Shown piece after piece: positions 17,928 to 26,219 of a stretch of DNA of 64,000 nt. Where the stretch lies: contig NZ_JAGHRC010000002.1 in assembly GCF_017743975.1 (NCBI RefSeq), positions 434,001 to 498,000 of the forward strand. The letters are read 5' to 3'. The translations under genes and the position numbers were made by a program. The stretch comes from Ruegeria sp. R14_0 (GTDB taxonomy: Bacteria > Pseudomonadota > Alphaproteobacteria > Rhodobacterales > Rhodobacteraceae). The notes below the pieces were generated by a model that saw only the letters and a program-made list of their open reading frames with translations, was not told the origin of the DNA and ran no database searches. The number at the start of each line of letters is the position of its first letter. Position 1 is the stretch's first letter.

Positions 17928-18302
17928 ATGAAAAAAGAAACAGACTCTGACCAAATGAAAGCGGACGTGATGAGCGCGCAGTGCCCATCGCGGCAATTGT
18001 TGAATCACGTGACCAGCAAGTGGGGCGTTCTGGTTCTGCTGGCACTGGTCGAAGGAACCCAGCGCTACAGTGATCTGCGTCGCAGGATCGATGGCGTCAG
18101 CGAGCGGATGCTGGCCCAGACCCTGCGTACGTTAGAGGAAGACGGGTTTATCCTGCGCAAGGCGTACAAAGTCGTGCCGCCCCACGTGGAATATACACTG
18201 ACGCCGTTTGGATTGGGTGCAGCGGAACGGGTCGTGTCTTTGGCCCATTATCTCGAGGGCGCTTTTGACACTGGGGTGGTTCAGGCATCTGCGTCGGCTT
18301 AA
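17928..18302 (+). CDS. HxlR-family transcriptional regulator (QorR/YtfH type)
   Basis: This 124-aa winged-helix protein has the HxlR signature: CPSRQLLNHVTSKWGVLVLLALVEGTQRYSDLRRRIDGVSERMLAQTL, then VPPHVEYTLTPFG. The single Cys at residue 19 (MSAQCPSR) matches the redox-sensing cysteine of QorR-type members. The ATG at 17928 has no ribosome-binding site and touches the operator arm; an alternative ATG lies at 17955. It is divergent from qorB, its probable target. The 3' end overlaps rsmD tail-to-tail by 4 bp. Confidence 0.9.
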   Translation: MKKETDSDQMKADVMSAQCPSRQLLNHVTSKWGVLVLLALVEGTQRYSDLRRRIDGVSERMLAQTLRTLEEDGFILRKAYKVVPPHVEYTLTPFGLGAAERVVSLAHYLEGAFDTGVVQASASA

Positions 18303-18856
18303 CTGACGATCCTTCGTATCAACGAGATATGCGTGTCGCCATATTTCCGGCTGTCTTCCAACGAAAATCCGTCTGGCGCCGCCATCGGAGCGTTTTCTTC
18401 CCACACGATCAGTGCATCATCTGCGACCCAGCCGCCCTCGATCGCTTTGGTCAGGGCCTTCTGACCCAAGGATTTTCCATAGGGTGGATCGAGGAAAACC
18501 AGCTCACACGGATCGCCTCCATTCTCGCCCAACCGCGTGGCGTCACGGCGGATCAGGTCTGTGCGGTCGGCGCTGCGGGTCAGGTCGATATTTTTGCGGA
18601 TCAACCCCTGCGCCACGCGCCCGTCGTCGACAAAAGTGACATGCGCTGCGCCGCGCGACAGCGCTTCGAGCCCCAGCGCGCCTGTTCCCGCGAAAAGGTC
18701 CAGAACGCGCAGGCCCTCAAAGTCGACCTGATGGTTCAGGACGTTGAACAGGCTTTCGCGCACCCGGTCCGTGGTCGGGCGCAAATGCGCCGCGGCATCG
18801 CCTTTGCCGACCGAGGCCAAAGCGCGGCCCCGGAACTCGCCGGCGATGATCCTCAC
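18299..18856 (-). CDS. rsmD: 16S rRNA (guanine(966)-N(2))-methyltransferase RsmD
   Basis: This 185-aa SAM-dependent methyltransferase starts MRIIAGEFRGRAL and carries RPTTDRVRESLFNVL, the SAM loop LDLFAGTGALGLEALSRGA, and the catalytic motif LDPPYGK. These are the hallmarks of RsmD, which methylates G966 of 16S rRNA. Its ATG overlaps the stop of the upstream ferredoxin-reductase-like gene as ATGA, so the two are co-transcribed although no functional link is obvious. Confidence 0.95.
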   Translation of the reverse strand: MRIIAGEFRGRALASVGKGDAAAHLRPTTDRVRESLFNVLNHQVDFEGLRVLDLFAGTGALGLEALSRGAAHVTFVDDGRVAQGLIRKNIDLTRSADRTDLIRRDATRLGENGGDPCELVFLDPPYGKSLGQKALTKAIEGGWVADDALIVWEENAPMAAPDGFSLEDSRKYGDTHISLIRRIVS

Positions 18857-20064
18857 GCTTTGAGCAGCGGCTTCAGATCCGCCTCAGGATCGGCAACGAC
18901 CGCTGGGTCAGCGGTTTTGCCCGCGTCGATCAGGCGTTTGCCGACCATATAGGCGCGCGGATCATTCATCGCGTCGACGGCGATCAGTTGATCTCCTCTG
19001 TAGTACCAGAAGGACACCGTCTGCCCCTCGCCCTTGCGGGTCACAACGCGGTCATACCCGGTGTTCAGACCCGCAATCTGCAGTTTTACGTCGTACTGAT
19101 CCGACCAAAACCACGGCGTTGCCACATAGTCTTTGGCCGCTCCCAGCATGTTCTGTGCCACGATCTCGGCCTGATCGATGGCGTTCGGCACGCTTTCCAG
19201 GCGGATGCGACCTTCGCCATGCGGAAAAGATGCGCAATCGCCCGCCGCCCAGATCGACGGATCGGATGTGCGACCGTGGGCGTCGGTTTTGATGCCATTG
19301 TCCAGGTCAAGACCCGCCATTTCGGCCAATTGCGTCGAGGGGGCGATCCCCACGCCAACGACGACAAAATCGACCTCAAGTTCCGATCCGTCTGTCAATA
19401 CGGCACCGGTGACCTTGCCGTTCTCACCAACCAGACGATCCAACCCGACCCCTTCGCGAATGTCGGCACCGTATTCGGTGTGCAAAGCGCGGAAGTAGTC
19501 GCTGGTCTCGGGCGCGGCGACACGCTGCAGGATGCGGTCTGCCATCTCAACAAGGGTCACTTTCACACCGCGCTTGGCGCAGACCGCCGCAGCCTCGAGC
19601 CCAATATAGCCGCCACCCACGATCAAAGCGCGTGCGCCGTCTTTTACGCGGGGCTCCATGTCATCAATGTGGGTCAGGTCGCGCACGACATGGACACCTT
19701 CCAGGTCCCCACCGATGGCCGCGGGCAGATAGCGCGGATCCGAGCCGGTGGTCAGAGCCAACTCATCATAAGAAACCACCTCATCGCCCAAAGTTACAGT
19801 CTTGGCCTTCGGATCAATTGCTGTCACGCGCTGGCCCAGCCGCAGGGTAATGTTGTTTTCGGCATAAAAGCTCTCGGGGCGCAGGAACAGGCGTTCAAGC
19901 TCCATTTCACCAAGCAGGTAAGCCTTTGAGAGTGGCGGGCGCTGGTACGGCAAATGCGGCTCGGCACCAATCAGGGTGATGTCGCCTTCGAACCCGTCTT
20001 TGCGCAGCCGCGCAACAAGGGATGATCCCGCCTGTCCGGCTCCGATCACAACAATATGGCTCAT
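18853..20064 (-). CDS. FAD-dependent ferredoxin/rubredoxin reductase-like oxidoreductase
   Basis: The ATG at 20064 (403 aa) opens MSHIVVIGAGQAGSSLVARL with the FAD-binding GxGxxG at 8-13. A second dinucleotide fold, GGGYIGLEAAAVCAKRG, binds NAD(P)H near residue 150, and VDFVVVGVGI is followed by WAAGDCASF, the FAD-ribityl motif. The C-terminal reductase domain follows with PWFWSDQYDVKLQIAG. This layout is that of ferredoxin reductases serving cytochrome P450s or ring-hydroxylating oxygenases; no ferredoxin or oxygenase lies nearby, so its partner is encoded elsewhere. It overlaps rsmD by 4 bp. Confidence 0.92.
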   Translation of the reverse strand: MSHIVVIGAGQAGSSLVARLRKDGFEGDITLIGAEPHLPYQRPPLSKAYLLGEMELERLFLRPESFYAENNITLRLGQRVTAIDPKAKTVTLGDEVVSYDELALTTGSDPRYLPAAIGGDLEGVHVVRDLTHIDDMEPRVKDGARALIVGGGYIGLEAAAVCAKRGVKVTLVEMADRILQRVAAPETSDYFRALHTEYGADIREGVGLDRLVGENGKVTGAVLTDGSELEVDFVVVGVGIAPSTQLAEMAGLDLDNGIKTDAHGRTSDPSIWAAGDCASFPHGEGRIRLESVPNAIDQAEIVAQNMLGAAKDYVATPWFWSDQYDVKLQIAGLNTGYDRVVTRKGEGQTVSFWYYRGDQLIAVDAMNDPRAYMVGKRLIDAGKTADPAVVADPEADLKPLLKA

Positions 20065-20163
20065 CTTCGTCCCGCCCTGTGAATTTCCCATGGTTTCATT
20101 TTTCGGCTCACCTATATTGCGGCTGAGGCCGACTCTGCAAATCCAATCGACAGGAGGATCAAG

Positions 20164-20649
20164 ATGATTTCAACCGGTGATATGCTTCCCGACGCAACGT
20201 TGACCCAAATGGGGGCAGAAGGACCCGAAGAGGTTCGGATTTCAGACAAGACCAAAGGCCGCAAGGTTGTGATCTTCGCCGTGCCCGGCGCGTTCACGCC
20301 CACCTGCCATTCCGCGCACGTGCCCAGTTTCATGCGCACCAAAGACCAGTTCGCAGCCAAAGGCGTAGATGAGATCGTCTGCGTTTCGGTCAACGACCCC
20401 TTTGTGATGGGTGCCTGGGGCGAAGCCACCGGCGCGAAAGAGGCAGGCCTGACCATGCTGGCGGACGCCGCATCCGAGTTCACCAAGGCCATTGGCATGG
20501 ATTTTGACGCCCCCCCTGTCGGCCTGATCGCACGCTCCAAGCGCTATGCGATGCTGGTTGAAGACGGCAAGGTCGTAGCGCTGAACCTGGAAGAAAACCC
20601 CGGCGCCTGCGAAATTTCGGCTGGCGAAGGTCTGCTGGAAAGCATCTGA
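20164..20649 (+). CDS. Peroxiredoxin (Prx5/AhpE-like, hybrid type)
   Basis: This 161-aa peroxiredoxin reduces hydrogen peroxide and alkyl hydroperoxides. The peroxidatic cysteine is C48 in VPGAFTPTCHSAHVPSF, the Prx5 signature, with the conserved Thr and Pro of the active site. Another Cys near the C-terminus (NPGACEIS) could resolve the disulfide. It is divergent from the ferredoxin-reductase gene. The start at 20164 follows ACAGGAGGATCAAG. A GC stem-loop follows at 20658-20677. Confidence 0.94.
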   Translation: MISTGDMLPDATLTQMGAEGPEEVRISDKTKGRKVVIFAVPGAFTPTCHSAHVPSFMRTKDQFAAKGVDEIVCVSVNDPFVMGAWGEATGAKEAGLTMLADAASEFTKAIGMDFDAPPVGLIARSKRYAMLVEDGKVVALNLEENPGACEISAGEGLLESI

Positions 20650-20657
20650 TCTGAACG

Positions 20658-20677
20658 GGCCCCGGTACTCCGGGGCC
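20658..20677 (+). terminator. Stem-loop after the peroxiredoxin gene
   Basis: A perfect 8-bp stem GGCCCCGG/CCGGGGCC with a TACT loop lies 8 bases after the stop. No T run follows, so termination strength is uncertain. Confidence 0.6.
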
Positions 20678-20751
20678 ACGTTAACCCTAATTCACTTGAT
20701 GCAACTCTCTGATGGGCCGATACTTGCCCCATTCAATCAGGGAGTTTTTTG

Positions 20752-20997
20752 ATGAAACTCAAAGTCATCACAGTACTTCTGGGCACTGCTGGCGCGCTTG
20801 CAGCCTGCGGCCCGGCCCCAACACCTCAGCAACAGGCTGCACGACAACACGAGATTGCTTGCCTCAGCGGCACGTTGGGCGGAGCGTTGATCGGCGGCGT
20901 GATCGGCAACCAATTCGGCGGCGGGTCCGGCCGGGACATCCTGACCGCTGGCGGGGCCGTGGCAGGCGGTGCCGCGGGCCAGCGTTACGCGTGTTAA
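20752..20997 (+). CDS. Small glycine-zipper lipoprotein
   Basis: The ATG at 20752 follows AGGGAG and opens an 81-aa lipoprotein (MKLKVITVLLGTAGALAACG, lipobox LAAC). After a Gln-rich linker comes a glycine-zipper segment (LGGALIGGVIGNQFGGGSGRDI, then GGAVAGGAAGQ), a motif found in small outer-membrane proteins of the 17 kDa antigen/YMGG type that may insert in membranes. Two Cys residues (IACLSG and the final Cys) may form a disulfide. It is first of three short secreted-protein genes closely spaced on this strand. Confidence 0.85.
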   Translation: MKLKVITVLLGTAGALAACGPAPTPQQQAARQHEIACLSGTLGGALIGGVIGNQFGGGSGRDILTAGGAVAGGAAGQRYAC

Positions 20998-21009
20998 AGG
21001 AGAGCGATC

Positions 21010-21357
21010 ATGAAATCAGGTATTTTGACAGTCGCGCTCGTATTGCTGGCAAGCGCTGTATCGGCAGAAACCGTGGCGGAATTGCATGAACGGGAACTCA
21101 ATGCGATAGACGCCAACAATGACGGGTTTCTGTCCAAGGACGAATTCAACGCCTTTTCAGACTATGCCTTTCAGGCCATGGACGAAGACAAGAACGGCAC
21201 CCTGGGCATGGCAGAAGCAAAGCCGTTTCTGGACATAAAGCAGTTTCAAAACGTTGACCGAAACAACGACAGCGTTATCTCTCGCGCAGAGTATGACGCG
21301 CAAATGAATGACGATTTTTCAGCCGCTGATCAGGACGGGAACGGTCTGTTGGATTGA
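21010..21357 (+). CDS. Secreted EF-hand calcium-binding protein
   Basis: This 115-aa protein has a cleavable signal peptide (MKSGILTVALVLLASAVSA). The mature part carries three EF-hand loops, DANNDGFLSKDE (34-45), DEDKNGTLGMAE (58-69) and DRNNDSVISRAE (83-94), and a fourth loop cut short at the C-terminus (DQDGNGLLD). The Asp/Asn at loop positions 1, 3 and 5 and Glu at 12 support calcium binding in loops 1-3. The protein should be periplasmic or secreted. It begins 12 bases after the glycine-zipper gene, with GGAGAG as ribosome-binding site. Confidence 0.88.
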   Translation: MKSGILTVALVLLASAVSAETVAELHERELNAIDANNDGFLSKDEFNAFSDYAFQAMDEDKNGTLGMAEAKPFLDIKQFQNVDRNNDSVISRAEYDAQMNDDFSAADQDGNGLLD

Positions 21358-21390
21358 TCACACCGCCGGGCGGATCGATAGGAGCGTTGA

Positions 21391-21699
21391 ATGAATAAGT
21401 GGATTACCATCGGCATTCTGGGGTTTCTTGCCGCCTGCGACGCGCCACAATCCCCTGTGGTCACCGGACCGGACGGGCAGGCCCGCATTCAGATCAACAC
21501 CTCGGGTCTGACCTGCTACAATACACGCTGTCTGGACATTAACCCGGCTGCGCGCAGCGTGCGCTCGGTTGGGAATCGCACAACCGGCATTCCGGGGGAT
21601 ATCAACGTAAGCGACGGCACCGTCACACCGGCCGAGTTCCGGCGTCTGGGCGAGGTTGCCGCGTTGGCGGGTGGAATGGGCTCGAGAGGTGACCGTTAA
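21391..21699 (+). CDS. Small lipoprotein, function unknown
   Basis: This 102-aa protein has a lipoprotein signal [20 protein letters not shown] (lipobox LAAC). The mature region has a CYNTRC pair likely to be disulfide-bonded and no domain known to me. It is third in the run of secreted-protein genes, preceded by GGAGCG. Its 3' end overlaps the PCD gene tail-to-tail by 4 bp. Confidence 0.78.
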   Translation: MNKWITIGILGFLAACDAPQSPVVTGPDGQARIQINTSGLTCYNTRCLDINPAARSVRSVGNRTTGIPGDINVSDGTVTPAEFRRLGEVAALAGGMGSRGDR

Positions 21700-21989
21700 A
21701 CGAGGCTGTCCATCTTGCGGGCCAGTTTCGCATCCAGTGATGACAAGCCGCCCACGTCATGGGTGGACAGGACAACCTCGACCGTGCGGTAGACATTGGA
21801 CCATTCCGGGTGGTGGTTCCATTTCTCAGCAAAAATCGCCACTTGGGTCATCCAGCCGAAAGCGTGGACAAAGTCCTCGAATATAAAGGTTTTGGTGATC
21901 GCGTCCCGGTCCTTAACCATGGTCCAGCCGTTTTCGAACAGCGGGTCCAAAAGGGGGCCGCGTGTCTCGGTCGACAATAATTCCGTCAT
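21696..21989 (-). CDS. phhB: 4a-hydroxytetrahydrobiopterin dehydratase (PCD/DCoH)
   Basis: The ATG at 21989 gives 97 aa preceded by GAGGAACAG. The conserved active-site stretch is [26 protein letters not shown], containing the His-His and His residues that dehydrate pterin-4a-carbinolamine. The enzyme recycles the pterin cofactor of aromatic amino acid hydroxylases. No hydroxylase gene is adjacent. It overlaps the upstream DUF482 acyltransferase-like gene as ATGA and ends the ridA-gdpd-DUF482-PCD operon. Confidence 0.9.
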   Translation of the reverse strand: MTELLSTETRGPLLDPLFENGWTMVKDRDAITKTFIFEDFVHAFGWMTQVAIFAEKWNHHPEWSNVYRTVEVVLSTHDVGGLSSLDAKLARKMDSLV

Positions 21990-23173
21990 TGCTGTTCCTC
22001 CGGGTTCGACTTTCTGAACGGGCCATAATCCGTCAGAATCTCGATCTCTTCTCCCACTGCGCGGGCCTCGGCGTCCAGATACTTTTTGATCGCATCGGCA
22101 AAGCCCGGGTCGCTGACCCAATGCAGACTATGCGTTCTGGTGGGCAGATACCCGCGCGCCAGTTTGTGTTCGCCTTGCGCTCCGGCCTCGACGCGCGCCA
22201 GACCCTCGGCAATGGCAAAGTCGATCGCCCTATAATAGCACAGTTCGAAATGCAGGCAGGCGTGATGCTCGGTACAGCCCCAATAGCGCCCAAACAGCGT
22301 CTCGCGACCGATAAAATTCAGCGCCCCGGCAATCGGGTACCCGTCCCGTTCGGCCAGAATCAGAGCCATGTCGTCCGCCATGGTTTCATGTGCAATATCA
22401 AAAAACTGGCGGGTCAAATAGGGCATGCCCCATTTGCGCGACCCGGTGTCCTGATAGAATTGCCAAAAGGCATCCCAGTGTTCGGGGCGCAGATCATCGC
22501 CGGTCAGTGTTCGGATCTCGCCGCCAAAGCCGCAGGCCTGCGCGCGCTCTTTGCGGATATTCTTGCGCTTACGAGAAGACAGCGCCGCAAGAAACCCGTC
22601 AAAGTCAGCGTAATCGTCGTTCAGCCAGTGAAACTGCTGCGAATGGCGCGCCATCAGACCCATTTGCTCGCCCGCCAACGCTTCATCCTCGGTACAGAAA
22701 GTTGCGTGAACGGATGAGACCTGATTGTCCGCTGCCAGTTGCACCGCACCTTGCACCAGAGCGGACATCCCTAACGCCTCGTATCCCGGACGCACCAGAA
22801 ACCGACGCCCTGTCGCCGGCGTGAACGGAACTGCGATCTGCAGCTTGGGATAGTAACGCCCGCCGGCGTTCTCATAGGCATGCGCCCAGCTGTGGTCAAA
22901 AATGTATTCGCCCTGGCTATGAGACTTGGCGTACATCGGTGCGGCAGCGACCAGCATTCCGTCCAGATAGGCCGTCAGATACTGCGGCTGCCAGCCGGTT
23001 CCACGCCCGACCGAGCCGCTATGCTCCAGCGCGATCAGAAATCGATGGGTGGTAAACGGATCAAGCGGGCGGCCACCATCTGCGGCCTCGGGGCAGGCGC
23101 AGCTGTCCCACTCTGCCGCCGGTATCTGAGACAGCGAGCTCAGTACCCGAACCTCAATCTGTGCCTGATCCAT
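21986..23173 (-). CDS. DUF482/FemAB-like GNAT-fold protein
   Basis: This 395-aa cytoplasmic protein is of the family once called DUF482 or 'peptidogalycan biosynthesis' protein, which has a double GNAT (FemAB-like) fold. Recognisable segments are [35 protein letters not shown], then [12 protein letters not shown] and [19 protein letters not shown] role in transferring an acyl or aminoacyl group to an envelope component is a family-level guess. It is coupled to the PCD gene by a 4-bp overlap and follows the gdpd gene after 45 bases. Confidence 0.88.
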   Translation of the reverse strand: MDQAQIEVRVLSSLSQIPAAEWDSCACPEAADGGRPLDPFTTHRFLIALEHSGSVGRGTGWQPQYLTAYLDGMLVAAAPMYAKSHSQGEYIFDHSWAHAYENAGGRYYPKLQIAVPFTPATGRRFLVRPGYEALGMSALVQGAVQLAADNQVSSVHATFCTEDEALAGEQMGLMARHSQQFHWLNDDYADFDGFLAALSSRKRKNIRKERAQACGFGGEIRTLTGDDLRPEHWDAFWQFYQDTGSRKWGMPYLTRQFFDIAHETMADDMALILAERDGYPIAGALNFIGRETLFGRYWGCTEHHACLHFELCYYRAIDFAIAEGLARVEAGAQGEHKLARGYLPTRTHSLHWVSDPGFADAIKKYLDAEARAVGEEIEILTDYGPFRKSNPEEQQ

Positions 23174-23218
23174 GTGCCCTCCGCGTCTGGTCTTTATCTG
23201 TGACGACGTGGGTCGGGT

Positions 23219-23986
23219 TCAACCCGGATGTGTGGCCAGATACCCTTCGAAGGTCACATTGTCGGCAACTTCGCGGGCCTTTGCCTCTTGTTCAGGCGAC
23301 CGCACCGTCCAGCACAGGATCGGTACACCGCGCGCCTTCAGCTCGGCGACGCGGGGACGGTCCAGATCGGCCACCTCATGGCTGATGAAACTGGCACCAA
23401 CCCGGTCGAAATCGGGAATCCCGCGCAGGTGGTCGCAAACGGCGTGCGGCAACAGTTCTTCCTTGGGCTGGTATGACCCCGTCACGATGCCTCGTGGCAG
23501 ATGCGGGGCCAATCGCGCCAGTTCAGCGACCGAGTTGGGGTTGAACGACATCAACGCCACCGGCCCGTCATAACCATGCAACGCCCGCACCGCATCGCGT
23601 TCCAACGCCCCGACCGAGGTGCCCATGGCGCCGTCCTGATCCTTGAACTCGATCAGCAGAGGCACCTTGCCCGACACGATCTCGAGCACCTCGTCGAAGG
23701 TCGGTATGCCGTCATCAGCGTGCAGCAGTTTGGTGCCCGAGGCCTGATCAGCGGTGATCTGCTGGATCGGGCCAGACTGTCCCGTCAGGCGGGTCATGTC
23801 ATAGTCATGAAACACCATCGCCCGATTGTCGGCGGTCAGCTGCAGATCAATCTCGATCGCATAGCCTGCCTCGACAGCGGCACGAATGGCCGCCCGGCTG
23901 TTTTCCGGGCGGTTGTCCTGTTTGTCATGCAGCGCACGATGCGCCACAGGAACGGTCAGGAAGGCTTCGGGCAGTGCTGGCGTCAT
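23219..23986 (-). CDS. Glycerophosphodiester phosphodiesterase
   Basis: This 255-aa TIM-barrel enzyme cleaves glycerophosphodiesters to glycerol-3-phosphate and an alcohol. The catalytic and metal-binding residues are visible: H16-R17 (AHRALHD), E28-N29 (PENS), E45 and D47 (EIDLQLT), and H60-D61 (FHDYD). There is no signal peptide, so it is the cytoplasmic type. The start overlaps the ridA stop as ATGA. It could feed glycerol-3-phosphate metabolism together with glpK at 60 kb, although the two are far apart. Confidence 0.92.
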   Translation of the reverse strand: MTPALPEAFLTVPVAHRALHDKQDNRPENSRAAIRAAVEAGYAIEIDLQLTADNRAMVFHDYDMTRLTGQSGPIQQITADQASGTKLLHADDGIPTFDEVLEIVSGKVPLLIEFKDQDGAMGTSVGALERDAVRALHGYDGPVALMSFNPNSVAELARLAPHLPRGIVTGSYQPKEELLPHAVCDHLRGIPDFDRVGASFISHEVADLDRPRVAELKARGVPILCWTVRSPEQEAKAREVADNVTFEGYLATHPG

Positions 23987-24438
23987 TGAACTTCGAAGAT
24001 GCCTTCGATTTCAACCGCCACGCCCAGAGGCAGCGCCGCCGCGCTTACCGCCGAACGCGAATGGCGACCCGCATCGCCCAGCGCTTCGACCAGGAAGTCC
24101 GAGGCCCCGTTGATCACCTGCGGTTGGTTGGTGAAATCCGCGGTCGAGTTCACGAATCCGGTCAGTTTGACAACGCGCACCAGCTTTTCGATATCGCCGC
24201 CACAGGCTGCTTTGACCTGCGCCAACAGGTTAATGGCGCATACTTTCGCCGCTGCCGCGCCCGCATCGACATCCATGTTGTCGCCCAGCTTGCCCGTGAT
24301 CAGCTCATCCGCTTTCGAGATCTGGCCCGAGACGTATACGATGTTTCCCACGCGCACGAACGGCACATAGTTGGCAGCAGGTGCAGGTGCATCCGGCAGG
24401 GTGACGCCCAGACTTTCCAGTTTCGCGGCGATGCTCAT
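23983..24438 (-). CDS. RidA-family (YjgF/YER057c/UK114) protein
   Basis: The ATG at 24438 follows GGAGGAAACCTC and gives 151 aa. The sequence (FVRVGNIVYVSGQIS, VVKLTGFVNSTADFTNQPQVINGASDF, HSRSAVSAAALPLGVAVEIEGI) is that of the YjgF_endoribonuc-like RidA subgroup, which hydrolyses reactive enamines and imines from PLP enzymes. The Arg in HSRSAV is the conserved substrate-binding arginine. It leads the four-gene operon. Confidence 0.9.
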   Translation of the reverse strand: MSIAAKLESLGVTLPDAPAPAANYVPFVRVGNIVYVSGQISKADELITGKLGDNMDVDAGAAAAKVCAINLLAQVKAACGGDIEKLVRVVKLTGFVNSTADFTNQPQVINGASDFLVEALGDAGRHSRSAVSAAALPLGVAVEIEGIFEVQ

Positions 24439-24730
24439 GAGGTTTCCTCCCAAATTCGAGTCGGAGCGAAGCTAACCGGGAAGGCGGTTATGGAAAAGTG
24501 ACAAAACGGCCATGCGGCCCGCGCCAAGTGTGGGCGTAACTTTTCTTATTCTGAACTGTTGAACCTGTGTCACTTTACCTTCGCCCATCAGGCGGGTTAA
24601 ACGCTATTTGTTTCCCTATGGCTGTGAAACAACTATGTGACATTAAATTGCGCTGCCCGCAGCGGCGACAGGCAGTATTGATTAAGTGTTTGGGTTTAAA
24701 CGGCCCAAAAGGTTTGGAGTAGCAGAACTC

Positions 24731-25558
24731 GTGTTGAGCAGAATCAGCCTTATTCCCCTGATCGCCCTGTCGCTGATGACGGTTCTGAGCGCCTGTGCCA
24801 CGCGCCCACCCGAAGGCGCGCCGCAGAGTCAGGTTTTTGACCCCTACGAACGGAACAATCGCGGCGTTCACAAGTTCAATCTGGGCGTCGACCGCTTTCT
24901 GTTCCGCCCGGCCTCGAAAGGGTATGTAAAGATCGTGCCCGATCCGATGGTGACCAGCTTCAATAACTTCGCCGAAAATCTCACCATGCCCGGCCAGGCG
25001 TTGGACTACCTGTTGCAGGGCAATATCAAGCAATCGGGCAATGCATTGTTGCGGTTCGTCATCAATTCGACCGTTGGCGGCCTGGGATTGTCCGCCCCCG
25101 CAGACGAGTTGGATCTGCCGCCCGTCGACACGGATTTCGGCGAAACCCTGCATGTTTGGGGCGTCGGCGAAGGCGCATATGTCGAACTGCCCTTCTACGG
25201 CCCGTCAACCCAGCGCGATGCGATTGGCGTTGTGGTCAATCTGTTCTCGAACCCGATCAACTTTACGCCGGTCCGCCCGGTGGACAATATCGGCGTTTAT
25301 GCCGAAGTCGTCCGCCGCATGGGAGACCGCGGGCGATTCTCGGACACAGTTGACTCGATCCTGTATGAAAGTGCCGACAGTTACGCTCAGGCGCGTACCA
25401 TTTACATACAAAATCGTCGCTTCGAACTGGCGCGGGACGATGAAGAAGCCTATCTGGGTCTATATGACGACCCATATGCAGACACCGGGACGGACCCTGT
25501 CAGGGACCCCTACCTAGATCCATACGAGGACCCCTATGAGGACCCCTATGCCGAGTAA
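24731..25558 (+). CDS. mlaA: MlaA outer-membrane lipoprotein with C-terminal DPY repeats
   Basis: The GTG at 24731 is chosen because a GGAG lies 11 bases upstream and it opens a lipoprotein signal ending at LSAC; a GTG at 24686 would add 15 residues before the signal. The 275-aa product has MlaA (VacJ) motifs: DPYERNNRGVHKFN, NNFAENLTMPGQALDYLLQG, RFVINSTVGG and DFGETL. MlaA removes phospholipids from the outer leaflet of the outer membrane. The last 30 residues form an acidic repeat (DPYLDPYEDPYEDPYAE), encoded by near-identical tandem DNA units and not part of the core fold. mlaC follows directly. Confidence 0.92.
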   Translation: MLSRISLIPLIALSLMTVLSACATRPPEGAPQSQVFDPYERNNRGVHKFNLGVDRFLFRPASKGYVKIVPDPMVTSFNNFAENLTMPGQALDYLLQGNIKQSGNALLRFVINSTVGGLGLSAPADELDLPPVDTDFGETLHVWGVGEGAYVELPFYGPSTQRDAIGVVVNLFSNPINFTPVRPVDNIGVYAEVVRRMGDRGRFSDTVDSILYESADSYAQARTIYIQNRRFELARDDEEAYLGLYDDPYADTGTDPVRDPYLDPYEDPYEDPYAE

Positions 25559-25562
25559 CCTT

Positions 25563-26162
25563 ATGAACCGTCGCGGTTTTGTCGCCACCGGCCTGACCGG
25601 GTTGGCACTGACCGCCTTTCCCCTTTCCGCCCTTGCCCAGACAGAGGCCAGCGCCAAGGCTCTGGTTGTCAGCGTCGTGGATGAGATCAATCGTGTGATC
25701 GCTTCGGGCAAATCCGAAAGAGCGATGATCCGCGATTTCGAGAAGATTTTCGTACAATACGCCGATGTCCCGATCATGGCGCGTTATGTGCTGGGGGCGG
25801 ATGCACGCTCGGCCAGCCCGTCACAACTGAAGCAATTCACCCAGGCGTTTCAGGGCTATATCTCGAACAAGTATGGCCGCCGTTTCCGTGAATTCATTGG
25901 CGGTCAAGTCACCGTTCGCAACGCCCGCAAGATCAGGGCAGGGTATGAGGTGCGCACTTCGGTCAAGCTGCAGGGATCGTCCCCGTTTGAGGTCACATTC
26001 CTGGTGTCGGACAAGTCAGGCCGCGACAAGTTTTTCAACATGTTTATCGAAGGTGTGAACATGCTGCTGACCGAACGGACCGAAGTCGGCGCGATGCTGG
26101 ATGCCCGTGGCGGTGATCTGAACCGCCTGATCAAGGATATGAAGCAGAACAAGGTCAGCTGA
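25563..26162 (+). CDS. mlaC: MlaC-type periplasmic phospholipid-binding protein (Tat signal)
   Basis: The ATG at 25563 lies 4 bases after the mlaA stop and opens a twin-arginine signal (MNRRGFVATGLTGLALTAFP, then SALAQ), giving 199 aa; an ATG at 25548 overlapping mlaA is possible. The mature protein matches MlaC/Ttg2D, with DFEKIFVQYADVPIMARYVLG, FTQAFQGYISNKYGRRFREF and NMLLTERTEVGAMLDARGGD. MlaC carries phospholipid from MlaA to the inner-membrane MlaFEDB complex, whose genes are not in this window. A bidirectional terminator follows. Confidence 0.92.
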   Translation: MNRRGFVATGLTGLALTAFPLSALAQTEASAKALVVSVVDEINRVIASGKSERAMIRDFEKIFVQYADVPIMARYVLGADARSASPSQLKQFTQAFQGYISNKYGRRFREFIGGQVTVRNARKIRAGYEVRTSVKLQGSSPFEVTFLVSDKSGRDKFFNMFIEGVNMLLTERTEVGAMLDARGGDLNRLIKDMKQNKVS

Positions 26163-26179
26163 TCTGGTTCCAAAATTGG

Positions 26180-26215
26180 AAAAGCGCCGCGCGACCCTGT
26201 CAGCGCGGCGCTTTT
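26180..26215. terminator. Bidirectional terminator between mlaC and the sugar ABC operon
   Basis: A perfect 13-bp stem AAAAGCGCCGCGC/GCGCGGCGCTTTT with a 10-base loop lies between the converging stop codons. The A and T ends of the stem provide a T run on both strands, so it can end both transcripts. Confidence 0.85.
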
Positions 26216-26219
26216 GCGT

